From Pelagihabitans sp947500445 (GTDB lineage: Bacteria; Bacteroidota; Bacteroidia; Flavobacteriales; Flavobacteriaceae), in NCBI RefSeq assembly GCF_050589625.1, contig NZ_JBNGOP010000004.1, positions 211,399 through 275,398 of the forward strand: a DNA stretch of 64,000 nt, read 5' to 3'. The translations under genes were made by a program, and so were the position numbers. Of this stretch, positions 1-8,781 are shown piece after piece. Below the pieces are notes generated by a model. That model was not told where the DNA came from and made no database searches. It was given only the letters and a program-made list of their open reading frames with translations. The first letter of the stretch is position 1. Each line of letters starts with the position of its first letter.

Positions 1-245
1 TTTTGACCGAAATCCGCAGTATCATACCCAATAGCTTTTTATTGGTGCCCGGTGTTGGGGCGCAGGGTGGAAGTCTGGCCGAGGTGTGTAAATATGGAAT
101 GACTGCCGATGTAGGCCTATTGGTAAATTCTTCAAGAGGCATTATCTATGCTTCCGACGGAGTAGATTTCGCTTCGGAAGCGGGCAAAAGTGCACAGCTG
201 CTGCAGGAACAGATGGCGGTAGAACTTCAAAAAATAACGTCTTAA
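1..245 (+). CDS. pyrF: Orotidine 5'-phosphate decarboxylase, C-terminal part
   Basis: This is the last ~80 codons of a type-2 OMP decarboxylase, which converts OMP to UMP in the final step of cytosolic pyrimidine synthesis. The frame runs in from beyond the left edge of the window, so the start and the catalytic Lys/Asp region are not visible. The visible part carries the phosphate-binding signature of the family, LLVPGVGAQGG, followed by LLVNSSRGI. The latter holds the conserved Arg near the C-terminus that contacts the phosphate. The stop codon shares the palindrome TTAA with the stop of the convergent small gene downstream. Identification is firm for the part that can be seen. Confidence 0.93.
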   Translation, partial: LTEIRSIIPNSFLLVPGVGAQGGSLAEVCKYGMTADVGLLVNSSRGIIYASDGVDFASEAGKSAQLLQEQMAVELQKITS

Positions 246-439
246 GCGACCAGGTTTTCTAAAATCTTTTTGATTTTTAGTGCCTTTAGTTCAAAAAACT
301 CACCAAGCTTCGCATCGGCGTATTCTCCTTTTGAAGCTTTTTCCAAAAAGTGTTGATATTGATACTCCAAAAGAGCTATCGTTTTACTACCCGAACTGAG
401 TGGGGTTACCGTTCCTACCTTACAATACTGCTTTTCCAT
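242..439 (-). CDS. Small conserved-looking protein of unknown function (65 aa)
   Basis: A 65-residue, lysine- and glutamate-rich, probably helical soluble protein with no signal peptide or membrane segment. It starts with MEKQYCKVG and ends in the repetitive charged stretch KALKIKKILENLVA. It is convergent with pyrF and their stop codons overlap in one TTAA palindrome; such tight packing supports a real gene over a chance frame. I do not recognise the family. A short Lys/Glu-rich protein of this type could be a regulator or a toxin-antitoxin component, but nothing in the sequence shows this. Confidence 0.55.
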   Translation of the reverse strand: MEKQYCKVGTVTPLSSGSKTIALLEYQYQHFLEKASKGEYADAKLGEFFELKALKIKKILENLVA

Positions 440-793
440 AACAAAATGTTGCTTTTTACAAATATACGTTACAAACCGCCTTTTGGACTTGACAGATCGT
501 TGTACAACCTTAAAAATCAGTTCTTTTGATGCGGTCGGTCCAAAACGACCGTTCAGGTGTATCCTTTACGGTTTAAAATGTTTGGTATAGGTTTTGGCGA
601 CAAATGGAACCAAGCCCATTATTTGGTCCGTAATGGTACCTTTATGGTAGTTGGTTGTTTAACAGGGTGTTAAATGGATGATCGTTGCCTTCTTCATGGT
701 ACCCATACTTTTCGAAATCAAGGGTCGTCCCAAATGTTTTCAAAACTATCTTTCGTAAAAACAATAGTTGTTTTAGAAGCGGTAGCAACATAA
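440..793. other. Intergenic stretch without a recognisable gene
   Basis: About 350 bases between the small minus-strand gene and the palindromic element at 794. It holds a short palindrome (GGTCGG..AAACGACC, near 526-551) and a 31-codon frame at 578-673 that I do not accept as a gene. I see no RNA gene or clear promoter here. Confidence 0.5.
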
Positions 794-1165
794 TACCATT
801 TCTATCCTAGAATTACCGATTGAAAATTGTCCTTTTCCGTTTATACATCAAGAACCCATTTAGACTTTTTTAATTGGCTAAAAAATTGCCCTTTTTCGCT
901 CGACGCGACGGCCGGCTCCTCATCAAAAGCCAAATCATTGGCTTTTTCTTTCGGCCCTGTCTTTTTTTCCTCCCGTAGCCCTGCTATGAAACTCAAAAAA
1001 GTCTTCAACAGGCCTTAAAATGGATAATTTTCGCTTCAATCCAAAAAGTCTAAATGAGTTCCAAAATAAAGAAAAACCGTAGCTACTGCTATGCTTTATT
1101 TTTCTTTTTCGTCCAACCAAAAAATGACGGCTTTTTATTTGGGCGATTTTATAGTTAAAATGGTA
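794..1165. repeat. TACCATT palindromic element, copy 1 (long, nested form)
   Basis: The ends read TACCATTTCTATCC and, inverted, TACCATTTTAACTAT. The inside carries the family's central box, CCGTAGCTACTGCTATGC (near 1077-1094), plus a second version, CCGTAGCCCTGCTATG, near 972-987. It also has an internal inverted pair, ATTTAGACTTTTT (near 859) and AAAAAGTCTAAAT (near 1045). At 372 bp it is more than twice the size of the 159-bp copies, and it looks like one element inserted into, or duplicated inside, another. Reading frames of about 60 codons inside it are by-products of the repeat. Confidence 0.75.
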
Positions 1166-1250
1166 TAAAATGTTAAAAATAGCATCAAACCGGGCTTTAC
1201 CGTTAAAAGTTTAATACATTGGTCACTTATAAACGGCCGACCGAACATTT

Positions 1251-2060
1251 ATGCTAAACTATACTACCTACGTGCGCACCGAAGCTACCCAGTGGGTGAC
1301 CTTTGTACACGGTGCGGGAGGCAGTTCTTCCATCTGGCATAAGCAACTTAGGGAGTTCAAAAAGTATTTTAACGTGCTATTGCTCGATTTGCGAGGTCAT
1401 GGCAATTCAAAGCCCAATCTCAAGGATGCTTTTAGCGACAAATACACGTTCGACTCCATTACTGACGACATTGTTGAGGTAATCGATTATGAAAACATTC
1501 CCGAATCACATTTTGTGGGTATTTCTTTAGGGACCATTTTAATTCGCAATTTGGCCGAAAAATATCCGGAGAAGGTATCGAGTATGGTAATGGGCGGAGC
1601 GATCATGAAACTGGATTTTAGATCACAGGTACTCATGCGGTTGGGCGTTATCTTTAAATCGATAGTGCCGTACATTTGGTTGTATAAATTTTTCGCGTTC
1701 ATCATTATGCCCAACAAAAATCATCGCGAGTCAAGATCGTTGTTCGTTAGGGAAGCCAAAAAGTTATATCAAAAAGAATTTATCCGTTGGTTTAAACTCA
1801 CTTCGGAGATAAACCCTTTGTTACGCTTCTTTCGAGGGGCCGATATTGAAATCCCTACGCTATATGTAATGGGAGGAGAGGACCATCTTTTTTTACCGAC
1901 CGTAGAAAACGTAGTGCAAAAACATAAGGCGAGCACTTTGGTAACCATTCAATTTTGCGGGCATGTGGTCAATGTGGAGCAACCACAACTGTTCAATGGG
2001 CTTGTGATCAATTATTTGAATAATTTACGACTTCCCGGTGCGGTCTCTCAAGTAGGATAA
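1251..2060 (+). CDS. Alpha/beta hydrolase fold protein
   Basis: A 269-aa soluble alpha/beta hydrolase. The oxyanion-loop motif is HGAGG (from residue 20) and the nucleophile elbow is GISLG with Ser92. The acid is probably Asp211 in GGEDHLF, and the catalytic His is His238 in CGHVVNVEQP, where the usual phrase is GHxxxxExP. The strand-4 block DLRGHGNS is typical of the esterase/epoxide hydrolase/lipase superfamily. A cap region with several aromatic residues (about 125-190) lies between the elbow and the acid. There is no signal peptide. The substrate cannot be read from the sequence. It stands alone between a repeat element and a convergent sensor kinase, so context gives no pathway. Confidence 0.9.
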   Translation: MLNYTTYVRTEATQWVTFVHGAGGSSSIWHKQLREFKKYFNVLLLDLRGHGNSKPNLKDAFSDKYTFDSITDDIVEVIDYENIPESHFVGISLGTILIRNLAEKYPEKVSSMVMGGAIMKLDFRSQVLMRLGVIFKSIVPYIWLYKFFAFIIMPNKNHRESRSLFVREAKKLYQKEFIRWFKLTSEINPLLRFFRGADIEIPTLYVMGGEDHLFLPTVENVVQKHKASTLVTIQFCGHVVNVEQPQLFNGLVINYLNNLRLPGAVSQVG

Positions 2061-2170
2061 TTCTTGTCTTCTGTTTTGTAAACCATCTGTTCCCGACCGA
2101 AACCGAGAGTGAAGAATTATGGTTAGCTAAAAGTACCATTTTAAAAAGGCCTTTGGCTTATCGTCGGATT

Positions 2171-4105
2171 TTACGTTTCGTTTATAAAAGGTATTTGTAA
2201 CTGTACCCTGGTTCCAAGTTGGTGTTTCTCGTCGGCATATTGAATTTCGTATGTAGCATCGGTCCGTAACGAATTCGCATATAGCAAAAGGCGCTCTTCA
2301 AGAATTTTTCCCGATAATGACCGGTGCCTTTCGGTTACTTTTGTTGTTTTGTCCTTAAGGGTATTATAGTACCCTATTCCGTTGTCCACTATTGTAAATT
2401 CTAGTATGTTTTTTATTTTATCAATGTTAATATCAATAGTGAGCAGATTGCCATTGTCCGACCGGAATCCGTGGTCTATGGTGTTTTCGATAAAGGGTTG
2501 AACGAACATGGGTGGTAGAAAAATGTCATCTTGTGACAATTGATTATCGCAGTTGATGCTGAAATCAAATTTTTTCACAAATTGCGACTGGAGTTCCATA
2601 TAGTTCTGAATCGTGCTGATTTCGTCTTTTAGGGAAACAAACTCTTCCCGGGAATTTTGCAACACCAAGCGCAGCAATTTAGAAAATTTCAAGATGTAGC
2701 TCGCTGCGGCCATGGCATTTTTATGGGTCAAATGATAAATACAGTTTAAGGTATTAAAAACAAAGTGTGGATCTAATTGCGTTTGCAACAGTTTCTGTTT
2801 TAAATATTCTTTGTCCAATTTGTTTTTTAAATTTTTCTGTTCCCATAAGAGATACCCTATTAGACAAATGATGAGAAGTAAAAAAAGGAGGAAGTAAATT
2901 ATGGTTTTCTGCTGTTTTATACTCGATTCCTGGGTGTGGCTTATGTTTTCGAGAGCACCTATTTTTCGTTCTTTTTCGCGAACTTCAAAAATCGCTTCCA
3001 ATTCTTCCAAATTCTCCCTGAGAATTCGGTCGTTAACGGTTTGGTCAAGGGCATTTTTTTTCAAGCTTGTTTCAAATGCCGCCCTAAAGTCGGCCATGGC
3101 GGTATACGCCATAATAAGTCCATCCAAGGTTTTTGTCCGCAAGTCTTGTACCGCCCTGTCTTTTTGGTCCAATTCATTCTTTTCAATAGCCTTTTGAACC
3201 GATTTTAGATTTTCTATGGCAGGCTTGTTCCTACCCTCCCAAATAGCGACATATGACCCGTAAATTATTCGATAAAGGTCTGAAATGGTATTGCGTTTGG
3301 GTAAGCGGGACGAAGGAGCGAACTCCCCGGTTTCTTTTATTAATTTGAAGTAATGTATTGCGGAATCTTTTTCTTTTTTAAGAAGAAATAAACTTCCCAA
3401 GTTTCCATAAAAGGTGGCTTTGTACTCCTCGTAATTTTTATGCTCCTTAAATTTTGTATCGATCAACGATAACCCTTTATGAAAGTGATAGTCAGCGGAA
3501 TCGACCACTTTTTGGTAACTGTAAATTAATCCCAATTTATGGTGTACTTCCCATCCGGCCCGATTCATGAACCATAAATTGGTCAATAGTCCTGAATAGT
3601 ACTTTTTAGCGGACGATAGATACCCCAATTTTAAATACGAATTACCAAGGTCTCTAGCGATGTACGGTAGGTAGTTACTTTTCTTTGAAAACAATTTTTC
3701 ATCAAAACGAGCAATTTTAAGCCCTTTGTGGTAATGCCTTACCGCTTCTTTATATCGGTCGTCCAATCTTGCGTAGTAGCCTCGGACAAAATGTACCCTT
3801 TGAAGATTTGATGTTTGATATTCTTGATCGGCTTCAAAATTACGATGGTGCTTTATGGCTTTGTCGGCGTAAAACAAGGCCGAATCCTTTTTCATCTTTC
3901 TAAAAAAGTAGTAACAACGAAAGGCATAGTATTTGGTCCATCCTTTTAACTCCTCGTTGCCTTGCAGTTTTTTTTTGAACCCCTCCAATTTTTCAATGGT
4001 AATGGGGCGCATCTGAAAGGTGTCTATGTACTGCTGCCCATGGTCTTTTTGGCAATAGGAAGTCGACATATAAAATAGTGCCGCTAAGTAGATGATTTTT
4101 TTCAT
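2171..4105 (-). CDS. LytS/YehU-type sensor histidine kinase with TPR sensor region
   Basis: A 644-aa membrane-anchored kinase. A signal sequence (about residues 1-18) is followed by a periplasmic helical region with TPR-like repeats (about 50-340), a coiled coil (about 360-400) and one membrane segment (401-421). The cytoplasmic kinase of the His_kinase (PF06580) type comes last. The phospho-acceptor is His447 in LDPHFVFNTLN, the N-box is FVQPFIENTIDHG (about 534-546), and the G-box is IVDNGIGYY. TPR-containing LytS kinases are common in Bacteroidota. The partner is very likely the divergent LytTR regulator that starts at 4315, with a shared upstream region of about 210 bp. The signal sensed is not known. 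Confidence 0.92.
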   Translation of the reverse strand: MKKIIYLAALFYMSTSYCQKDHGQQYIDTFQMRPITIEKLEGFKKKLQGNEELKGWTKYYAFRCYYFFRKMKKDSALFYADKAIKHHRNFEADQEYQTSNLQRVHFVRGYYARLDDRYKEAVRHYHKGLKIARFDEKLFSKKSNYLPYIARDLGNSYLKLGYLSSAKKYYSGLLTNLWFMNRAGWEVHHKLGLIYSYQKVVDSADYHFHKGLSLIDTKFKEHKNYEEYKATFYGNLGSLFLLKKEKDSAIHYFKLIKETGEFAPSSRLPKRNTISDLYRIIYGSYVAIWEGRNKPAIENLKSVQKAIEKNELDQKDRAVQDLRTKTLDGLIMAYTAMADFRAAFETSLKKNALDQTVNDRILRENLEELEAIFEVREKERKIGALENISHTQESSIKQQKTIIYFLLFLLLIICLIGYLLWEQKNLKNKLDKEYLKQKLLQTQLDPHFVFNTLNCIYHLTHKNAMAAASYILKFSKLLRLVLQNSREEFVSLKDEISTIQNYMELQSQFVKKFDFSINCDNQLSQDDIFLPPMFVQPFIENTIDHGFRSDNGNLLTIDINIDKIKNILEFTIVDNGIGYYNTLKDKTTKVTERHRSLSGKILEERLLLYANSLRTDATYEIQYADEKHQLGTRVQLQIPFINET

Positions 4106-4314
4106 GTGCTCGTTCTGGTTTCAAAACACAAAATTGAATTAAATTTTGATAGGTAATGGACATTGGAAGTTCTAATTTTCTCTTAATTTTTTTGGTGTCA
4201 TTACAATTTAGGTATCTTGAGGAAGATATAAAAAATACGTTCAGTGGCCATAGGTCGTTTTTGAGCGAAGGGCAACGAAGACAATTTATTTGATCGGTGT
4301 TTTATTTCTGATTC

Positions 4315-5061
4315 ATGGGACCCATTAGAGCAATAATTTTGGAAGATGACGCTGCCGCTGCGGACTATATCGGTTCGGTTTTGTCGTCTTTGACAAATAT
4401 CATTTTGGAAGGCCACGCCAAAACCTTGGATACGGGTGTTCACCTGATCAATACCGTAAAACCGGATTTGGTTTTCATGGATGTGGAACTGGAAGATGGT
4501 ACCGGATTCGATGTATTGGAAAAAATCACCGTGAACTCTCCCGATATCATATTTGTAACTGCCCATGATGTTTATTTGCGCACCGCCATGGAGCACTACG
4601 CGTTTTATTATCTGACCAAGCCGTTTGAACCAGAGGCACTACTTGGGGTCGTACATACTTACATGTCCAATCTAGTACAACGAAAAGCAAAATTCGAAAG
4701 GGACTATGGTGACCTGGTGAAGTTTTTGAAACATGACGACTCACGGTTGTTGATAAATGTCGGAAACGAGCATGTTTTTATAGCGGTGAACGATATTGTG
4801 AAATGTACGGCCGAAGGAAATTATACCTACTTTTTTTTAAAAGACTCATTGAAGTACTTGGCGTACCATCCACTGAAATATTTTGAGGACTTGCTTACAG
4901 AGAAAGGTTTTTTTAGGGCTAGCAGACAAGCTCTGGTCAACTTAAATAATATCAAATCGATTTATAAACGAGAGGCCTTCATTCTTACCAACGGTGATCG
5001 TGTAACCATTTCCACTAGAAATAAGGGAAAACTTGGGATGCTGATCAAAAAATTCGCTTGA
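4315..5061 (+). CDS. LytTR-family response regulator
   Basis: A 248-aa two-component response regulator. The receiver domain (about 5-125) has the acidic pair Glu10/Asp11/Asp12, phospho-acceptor Asp56 in FMDVELEDG, and the conserved Lys102 in LTKPF. The C-terminal LytTR DNA-binding domain (about 140-245) has the typical phrases CTAEGNYTYFF and FFRASRQALVNLNNI. Such proteins bind direct-repeat DNA sites and are activated by LytS-type kinases; the kinase encoded divergently at 2171-4105 is the natural partner. No clear operator can be read in the 4106-4314 spacer. Confidence 0.93.
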   Translation: MGPIRAIILEDDAAAADYIGSVLSSLTNIILEGHAKTLDTGVHLINTVKPDLVFMDVELEDGTGFDVLEKITVNSPDIIFVTAHDVYLRTAMEHYAFYYLTKPFEPEALLGVVHTYMSNLVQRKAKFERDYGDLVKFLKHDDSRLLINVGNEHVFIAVNDIVKCTAEGNYTYFFLKDSLKYLAYHPLKYFEDLLTEKGFFRASRQALVNLNNIKSIYKREAFILTNGDRVTISTRNKGKLGMLIKKFA

Positions 5062-5242
5062 ACTTCAAAACATCACGCTTACAACGGTAAATACAACACT
5101 CCCATAAGCGTATGAATATGCTTTTCATCCATACACTAATTTAGGGCCAGTTACTTAGAATTCGAATTCGGAAGTAGTAGTGGAGTTTACCAAAAACCAC
5201 TTAAAATAATAGTCGGTGTTAATCTTATAAATTAGAAGAACT

Positions 5243-5551
5243 ATGCGAAAATTAGTGATTTTTATAGTATTGATAAGTTGTTATCAATTTTCAAGCGCTC
5301 AAGCGAAAAAAACGAGCCAAGAAGGGTATAATACAGGTTGCGAATTGGCAACCGCCTATTCTCAGGGAGATAGCAGTATGTATCGTTTGTATACAAATAC
5401 GATCACCAATCCAAATTTCCCAATAGAATATAAAAATGGGGTGGTAGAAGGCTGGACAGCTTGTAAAAAAAGAAGTGATGATCGCGGTTGTCCGGATAAA
5501 GGATGTGATGATAAGTTTACTTCTCCTGCGCGAAAGAAACGGAAAAATTGA
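5243..5551 (+). CDS. Small secreted protein of unknown function (102 aa)
   Basis: The protein starts with a clear Sec signal peptide (LVIFIVLISCYQFSSAQA, cleavage expected after about residue 21). A mature part of about 80 residues follows with four or five cysteines near its end, including the spaced set CPDKGCDDK. A KKRKN tail closes it. The cysteines could form disulfides or bind a metal in the periplasm. I do not recognise a family. It is a single gene, followed 70 bp later by a strong hairpin terminator. Confidence 0.65.
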   Translation: MRKLVIFIVLISCYQFSSAQAKKTSQEGYNTGCELATAYSQGDSSMYRLYTNTITNPNFPIEYKNGVVEGWTACKKRSDDRGCPDKGCDDKFTSPARKKRKN

Positions 5552-5620
5552 AGCGCGCCGATAGGTCTATAAACACAGTTCGGTAAATAGGGAAATCAGA
5601 ATTTTACGGAGCACGGTTAT

Positions 5621-5653
5621 AAGAAGACAGGTTTTAACAAACCTGTCTTCTTA
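5621..5653 (+). terminator. Strong hairpin terminator
   Basis: Perfect 14-bp stem (AAGAAGACAGGTTT with its complement) around a TAAC loop. It probably ends the transcript of the small secreted protein. The following T-run is weak, so part of its action may be as a bidirectional 3'-end structure. Confidence 0.75.
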
Positions 5654-5780
5654 ATTATCTACGATATAAGCCATTTTTAAGAGACCTTTGATCGCTCAAC
5701 TTTATTAACAGTAGCTTAGCGAAGTGTATACGTTGATTGCTCTGCTTTATTCGGGTATCGGTATATTTTAAAAAAGCATA

Positions 5781-5808
5781 AAAAAACCGGTGCTCCCACC
5801 GGTTTTAA
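5781..5808 (-). terminator. Terminator of the DUF4197 lipoprotein gene, on the minus strand
   Basis: The stem AAAACCGG..CCGGTTTT encloses TGCTCCCA and is followed, read on the minus strand, by a run of Ts. About 150 bp of AT-rich sequence separates it from the 5962 stop codon. That spacer contains repeated GAGTTAG units (minus strand, about 5806-5840), so a separate small RNA ending here is also possible. Confidence 0.7.
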
Positions 5809-5961
5809 ACTAACTAACTCAAAAAATTACTAACTCAAATTCTCAAACAAATATCTTTTTTTTTCACTGCAATACCGTTCGCATGATATTAGGAAATCGT
5901 TACCATTGCCGTTTTATTTTTAACGTAAAAAACCGTAAAATAGTATGGCGTTCACAAATTT

Positions 5962-6672
5962 TTAGCGATCCTGCAGAACGAATACTTTTCTGAGAAGATC
6001 CGTGGTTCTTGAAGCCACATTGTTGCGTATTTCTTTTTCCTCCACCGCGATCATGGTGTATACTCCGGTCAGTGCTTCTTGCGTAACATATTCCGTTAGA
6101 TCGGGGTCTACATTTTTAGTAAGTGGTATGGCGTTGTATTTGCTGATCAAGCTGCTCCATACCTTATCGGCACCGACCTTGCTAAAAGAATTTTTTATAA
6201 CCGGTTTGAACTTGCCGTAAAGTGCGTTTCGGGTGGCGTTGTCCAAATATGATGTGGCGGCATCGTCTTTTCCCAATAAAATGGTACGTGCGTCATTAAA
6301 GGTAATTCCCTTTACCGCGTCTACAAAAATAGGTGTTGCTTCCCCTACGGCATCCTCGGCCGCTCGGTTGAGCACTTTCAGCCCTTCATCGGCCAACTTG
6401 GAAAGGCCGATATCACGTAAGGTCTTGTCCACCTTTTGCAGTTCTGCCGGCAATACGATTTTAACAAGTTCATTTTTAAAAAAACCGTCGGTTTTGGTCA
6501 ACCGGCCCACTTGCTTGTCGATGCCCTTATCCAAAGCTTCCCGAAGGCCACGGGCAATTTCGGTATTTCCGATTCCCTGCGTGCCTTGCGGCAGTTGGTT
6601 GACCACTTGTTGAAGTTCTCCACAACCCAGCAGTTGAAAAGCCATAAAAAATAGAAGGAACCGTTTTACCAT
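5962..6672 (-). CDS. DUF4197 lipoprotein
   Basis: A 236-aa protein with a type II signal peptide. The lipobox LLGC places Cys17 at the mature N-terminus. The body is helical and matches the DUF4197 family as I know it: GLREALDKGIDKQV near the start, GIGNTEIARG, and the C-terminal LTGVYTMIAVEEKEIR. DUF4197 proteins are found across Bacteroidota and Proteobacteria; their function is unknown. The protein is presumably anchored in a membrane facing the periplasm. It lies 22 bp downstream of purU on the same strand and may be co-transcribed with it, but no functional link is known. Confidence 0.88.
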   Translation of the reverse strand: MVKRFLLFFMAFQLLGCGELQQVVNQLPQGTQGIGNTEIARGLREALDKGIDKQVGRLTKTDGFFKNELVKIVLPAELQKVDKTLRDIGLSKLADEGLKVLNRAAEDAVGEATPIFVDAVKGITFNDARTILLGKDDAATSYLDNATRNALYGKFKPVIKNSFSKVGADKVWSSLISKYNAIPLTKNVDPDLTEYVTQEALTGVYTMIAVEEKEIRNNVASRTTDLLRKVFVLQDR

Positions 6673-6694
6673 TATATATCGTTTTAAGTAGTTA

Positions 6695-7567
6695 TTACGA
6701 AAAAATCACTGTTTTATTGTTGTACACCATGGTCTTTCGTTCCACATGGAGCTTCACCGCTCGGGAAAGTACTATTTTTTCCAAGTCCCGCCCCTTGGTT
6801 ATAAAGTCCTGAATGCTGTTCGAATGCGAAACCGTGGTAACATCCTGCTCAATGATCGGGCCGGCATCAAGTTCTTCAGTAACATAGTGGCTGGTGGCAC
6901 CTATAATCTTTACGCCCCTTTTGTACGCGGCATGATAGGGTTTTGCCCCTGCAAAGGCAGGTAGGAAGGAATGATGGATATTAATGATCCTATCGGGAAA
7001 TTCGGCAATCAAGTTACCACTTACAATCTGCATGTAGCGGGCCAACACCACAAAGTCGATTTCATGTGTCCGCAACAACTCCAGTTGTGCCGCTTCCGCT
7101 TTTGCCCGGGCGTCCTTTTGTACGGGAATATGAAAAAACGGTATATGAAACTGTTCCGCAATGTTCCGTAAGGTTTCGTGGTTGCTACAAATGAACGGGA
7201 TATCCACCGCCAATTCACCGGCATGGTACCTGCTGAGCAGGTCGTACAGACAATGGTTGTATTTGGAGACGAACACGGCCATTTTTGGCCTGTTTTCGGG
7301 TGTGTGAAGTTGCCACTTTATTTTATAGGGTAACCCTACCTCCTTGTCAAAATCCTCGCGCAGTGCCTTCAGGTCAGGTGTAGGCGTTTCGAACTCACTT
7401 TCCACACGCATGAAAAAAACGTTCGCCTGTTTGTCGACATGTTGGTCTAAATAAACAATATTTCCCCCGTTGGATTGGATGAAGCCGGTCGTTGCGTGAA
7501 CGATACCCGGTTGGTCGGGGCAATGGATAAGGATAATGGTCTTCAAAGTTTTGGTATTTACCATCAA
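6695..7567 (-). CDS. purU: Formyltetrahydrofolate deformylase
   Basis: A 290-aa enzyme that hydrolyses 10-formyl-THF to formate and THF, and so balances one-carbon pools and can supply formate to PurT. An N-terminal ACT domain (about 8-85, with IHCPDQPGIV) is followed by a formyltransferase fold. The catalytic elements are visible: the IHHSFLPAF segment with the conserved His, the preceding Asn, and the LDAGPII Asp. Length is normal for PurU. The sequence starts MMVNTK; either Met could be used. A 24-bp TACCATT mini-element lies 43 bp upstream of the start. Confidence 0.94.
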   Translation of the reverse strand: MMVNTKTLKTIILIHCPDQPGIVHATTGFIQSNGGNIVYLDQHVDKQANVFFMRVESEFETPTPDLKALREDFDKEVGLPYKIKWQLHTPENRPKMAVFVSKYNHCLYDLLSRYHAGELAVDIPFICSNHETLRNIAEQFHIPFFHIPVQKDARAKAEAAQLELLRTHEIDFVVLARYMQIVSGNLIAEFPDRIINIHHSFLPAFAGAKPYHAAYKRGVKIIGATSHYVTEELDAGPIIEQDVTTVSHSNSIQDFITKGRDLEKIVLSRAVKLHVERKTMVYNNKTVIFS

Positions 7568-7609
7568 AATTAAGCATTGTACCGCTTTTTACGATAAAAA
7601 AATAAGGTA

Positions 7610-7633
7610 TACCATTTCAAAGTTAAAATGGTA
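7610..7633. repeat. TACCATT palindromic element, copy 2 (24-bp miniature)
   Basis: The eight-base ends TACCATTT and AAATGGTA enclose only CAAAGTTA. The inner bases match the arm sequence of the larger copies at 8782 and 14507, so this looks like an element collapsed to its two tips. It lies between purU and the four-helix-bundle gene, in the purU leader. Confidence 0.7.
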
Positions 7634-7742
7634 TTGGTGACGTAGTGTCGGGTCGTTTTGATTGCGGTGTTGAGAAGTCAAAAATTTCCAAAGAAAAGTT
7701 GCCTGGTATTGCCTAGCGTTGAAGCGTTACGAAGAGGGCGTT

Positions 7743-8147
7743 CTAGCCAAAATCCCGCGATAGGCCTTTTCTCCATTTTTTATAGGAGCGGTAAAAACTG
7801 AGCAATTCATTTCGCAAAAGATGCAGGTATTCCCTTTCTTTGACACCATCTTTTTCAAGTCCCGTACAATACGAATTGATGTTCCGTATCATGATTTGGA
7901 TAAAGGAAACGCTTCTCATCCGTTCGGAGTGGGATTTGGAACGTTCCGCAAGCGCAATTTGTTGTGGTATCAATATCGCATCGGTCAGGATGGCATCCGC
8001 CATATGGTCCCGCAAGCTATTGGAACGGTAGAGTTGAAGAAGGTCTTTGTTGAAAGAAACATAGGATGCTATTTCCCTGCTCATATGGCAAAGGTCCATC
8101 GCTTTGCGATAAACGGGAATGCTTCCTAATTGTTTTCTCTTGGCCAT
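7743..8147 (-). CDS. Four-helix-bundle (23S rRNA intervening-sequence-like) protein
   Basis: About 134 aa from the chosen ATG at 8147. That ATG is preceded by an unusually good ribosome-binding site for this phylum, TAGGAGG, seven bases away; a longer frame exists up to 8195. The protein is helical and begins GSIPVYRKAMDLCHMSREIA. This pattern, with the later VSFIQIMIRNINSYCTGLEK, resembles the S23/IVP four-helix-bundle family (PF05635) common in Bacteroidota. The function of that family is unresolved. There are no membrane segments. It is divergent from the Lrp-type regulator, with about 120 bp between them. Confidence 0.65.
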   Translation of the reverse strand: MAKRKQLGSIPVYRKAMDLCHMSREIASYVSFNKDLLQLYRSNSLRDHMADAILTDAILIPQQIALAERSKSHSERMRSVSFIQIMIRNINSYCTGLEKDGVKEREYLHLLRNELLSFYRSYKKWRKGLSRDFG

Positions 8148-8266
8148 GATACCTCCTACAAATTTTAGAAAAGTAAAGTTACATCGGATTCTCATTTTTT
8201 ATCTTTAGTATCGAAAGTCAATTATAATTTTTACCTTTAATTCGTAAGAATAAAACTGTCGAAATT

Positions 8267-8725
8267 TTGAAAGTAAAGATAGATGACCTTAATTGGGCCA
8301 TATTGACCTGCTTACAGGAAAATGCGCGCGATTCTTTTGCCAACATCGGGCGTAAAGTAGGGCTTACCCCGCCTGCGGTAGCGGAACGGGTAAAAAAAAT
8401 GGAAGATCTGGGTATTTTGGAGGGGTATCATGCCATGGTCTCCCATGTGCTTACGGGCCATCAGCTTAGGGCCATTGTAACGCTTAAGGCATTTATGGGG
8501 AAACTCAAGCCGTTTTTGTCCATGGTCACGGGTTTGGAAGAAGTGATCAATTGTTACCGCATTACCGGGAATGAGAACATTGTAATGGAGGTGGTGCTCA
8601 AAGATCAGTTTCATTTGGAAAAATTTATAGACCAGCTGATACAGTACGGGGAGACCCGAACGCATATTATTCTGTCCAATGTGGTGCGCAATGCCCACAT
8701 TCATAAAAGTGTCCGAACATCGTAG
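8267..8725 (+). CDS. Lrp/AsnC-family transcriptional regulator
   Basis: A 152-aa regulator. The N-terminal winged HTH (about 5-60) contains LTCLQENARDSFANIGRKVG and LTPPAVAERVKKMEDLGIL, both typical of Lrp/AsnC. The C-terminal RAM/ACT effector-binding domain (about 70-145) has INCYRITGNENIVMEV. The first codon in frame is TTG at 8267, giving MKVKIDD; no ATG lies close enough to replace it, so I take TTG as the start. Family members sense amino acids and regulate their metabolism or export. The target here is not evident; neighbours are a four-helix-bundle protein and purU upstream. Confidence 0.92.
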   Translation: MKVKIDDLNWAILTCLQENARDSFANIGRKVGLTPPAVAERVKKMEDLGILEGYHAMVSHVLTGHQLRAIVTLKAFMGKLKPFLSMVTGLEEVINCYRITGNENIVMEVVLKDQFHLEKFIDQLIQYGETRTHIILSNVVRNAHIHKSVRTS

Positions 8726-8781
8726 CCGTTTGTCGAAAATGGCGGTCCGAACGTCCCAAAGGATAGGTATCAGGGAAATTA

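Noticed and set aside
578..673. 31-codon plus-strand frame beginning MFGIGFGDKW
   Set aside because: Too short, no upstream signal and no homologous partner in the window; probably chance or decayed sequence.
827..1120. Plus and minus frames of about 60 codons
   Set aside because: They lie entirely inside the palindromic element at 794-1165 and mirror each other.
2137..2152. TACCATTTTAAAAAGG as another element tip
   Set aside because: Only 11 bases agree with the family and no second end is present; could be chance.
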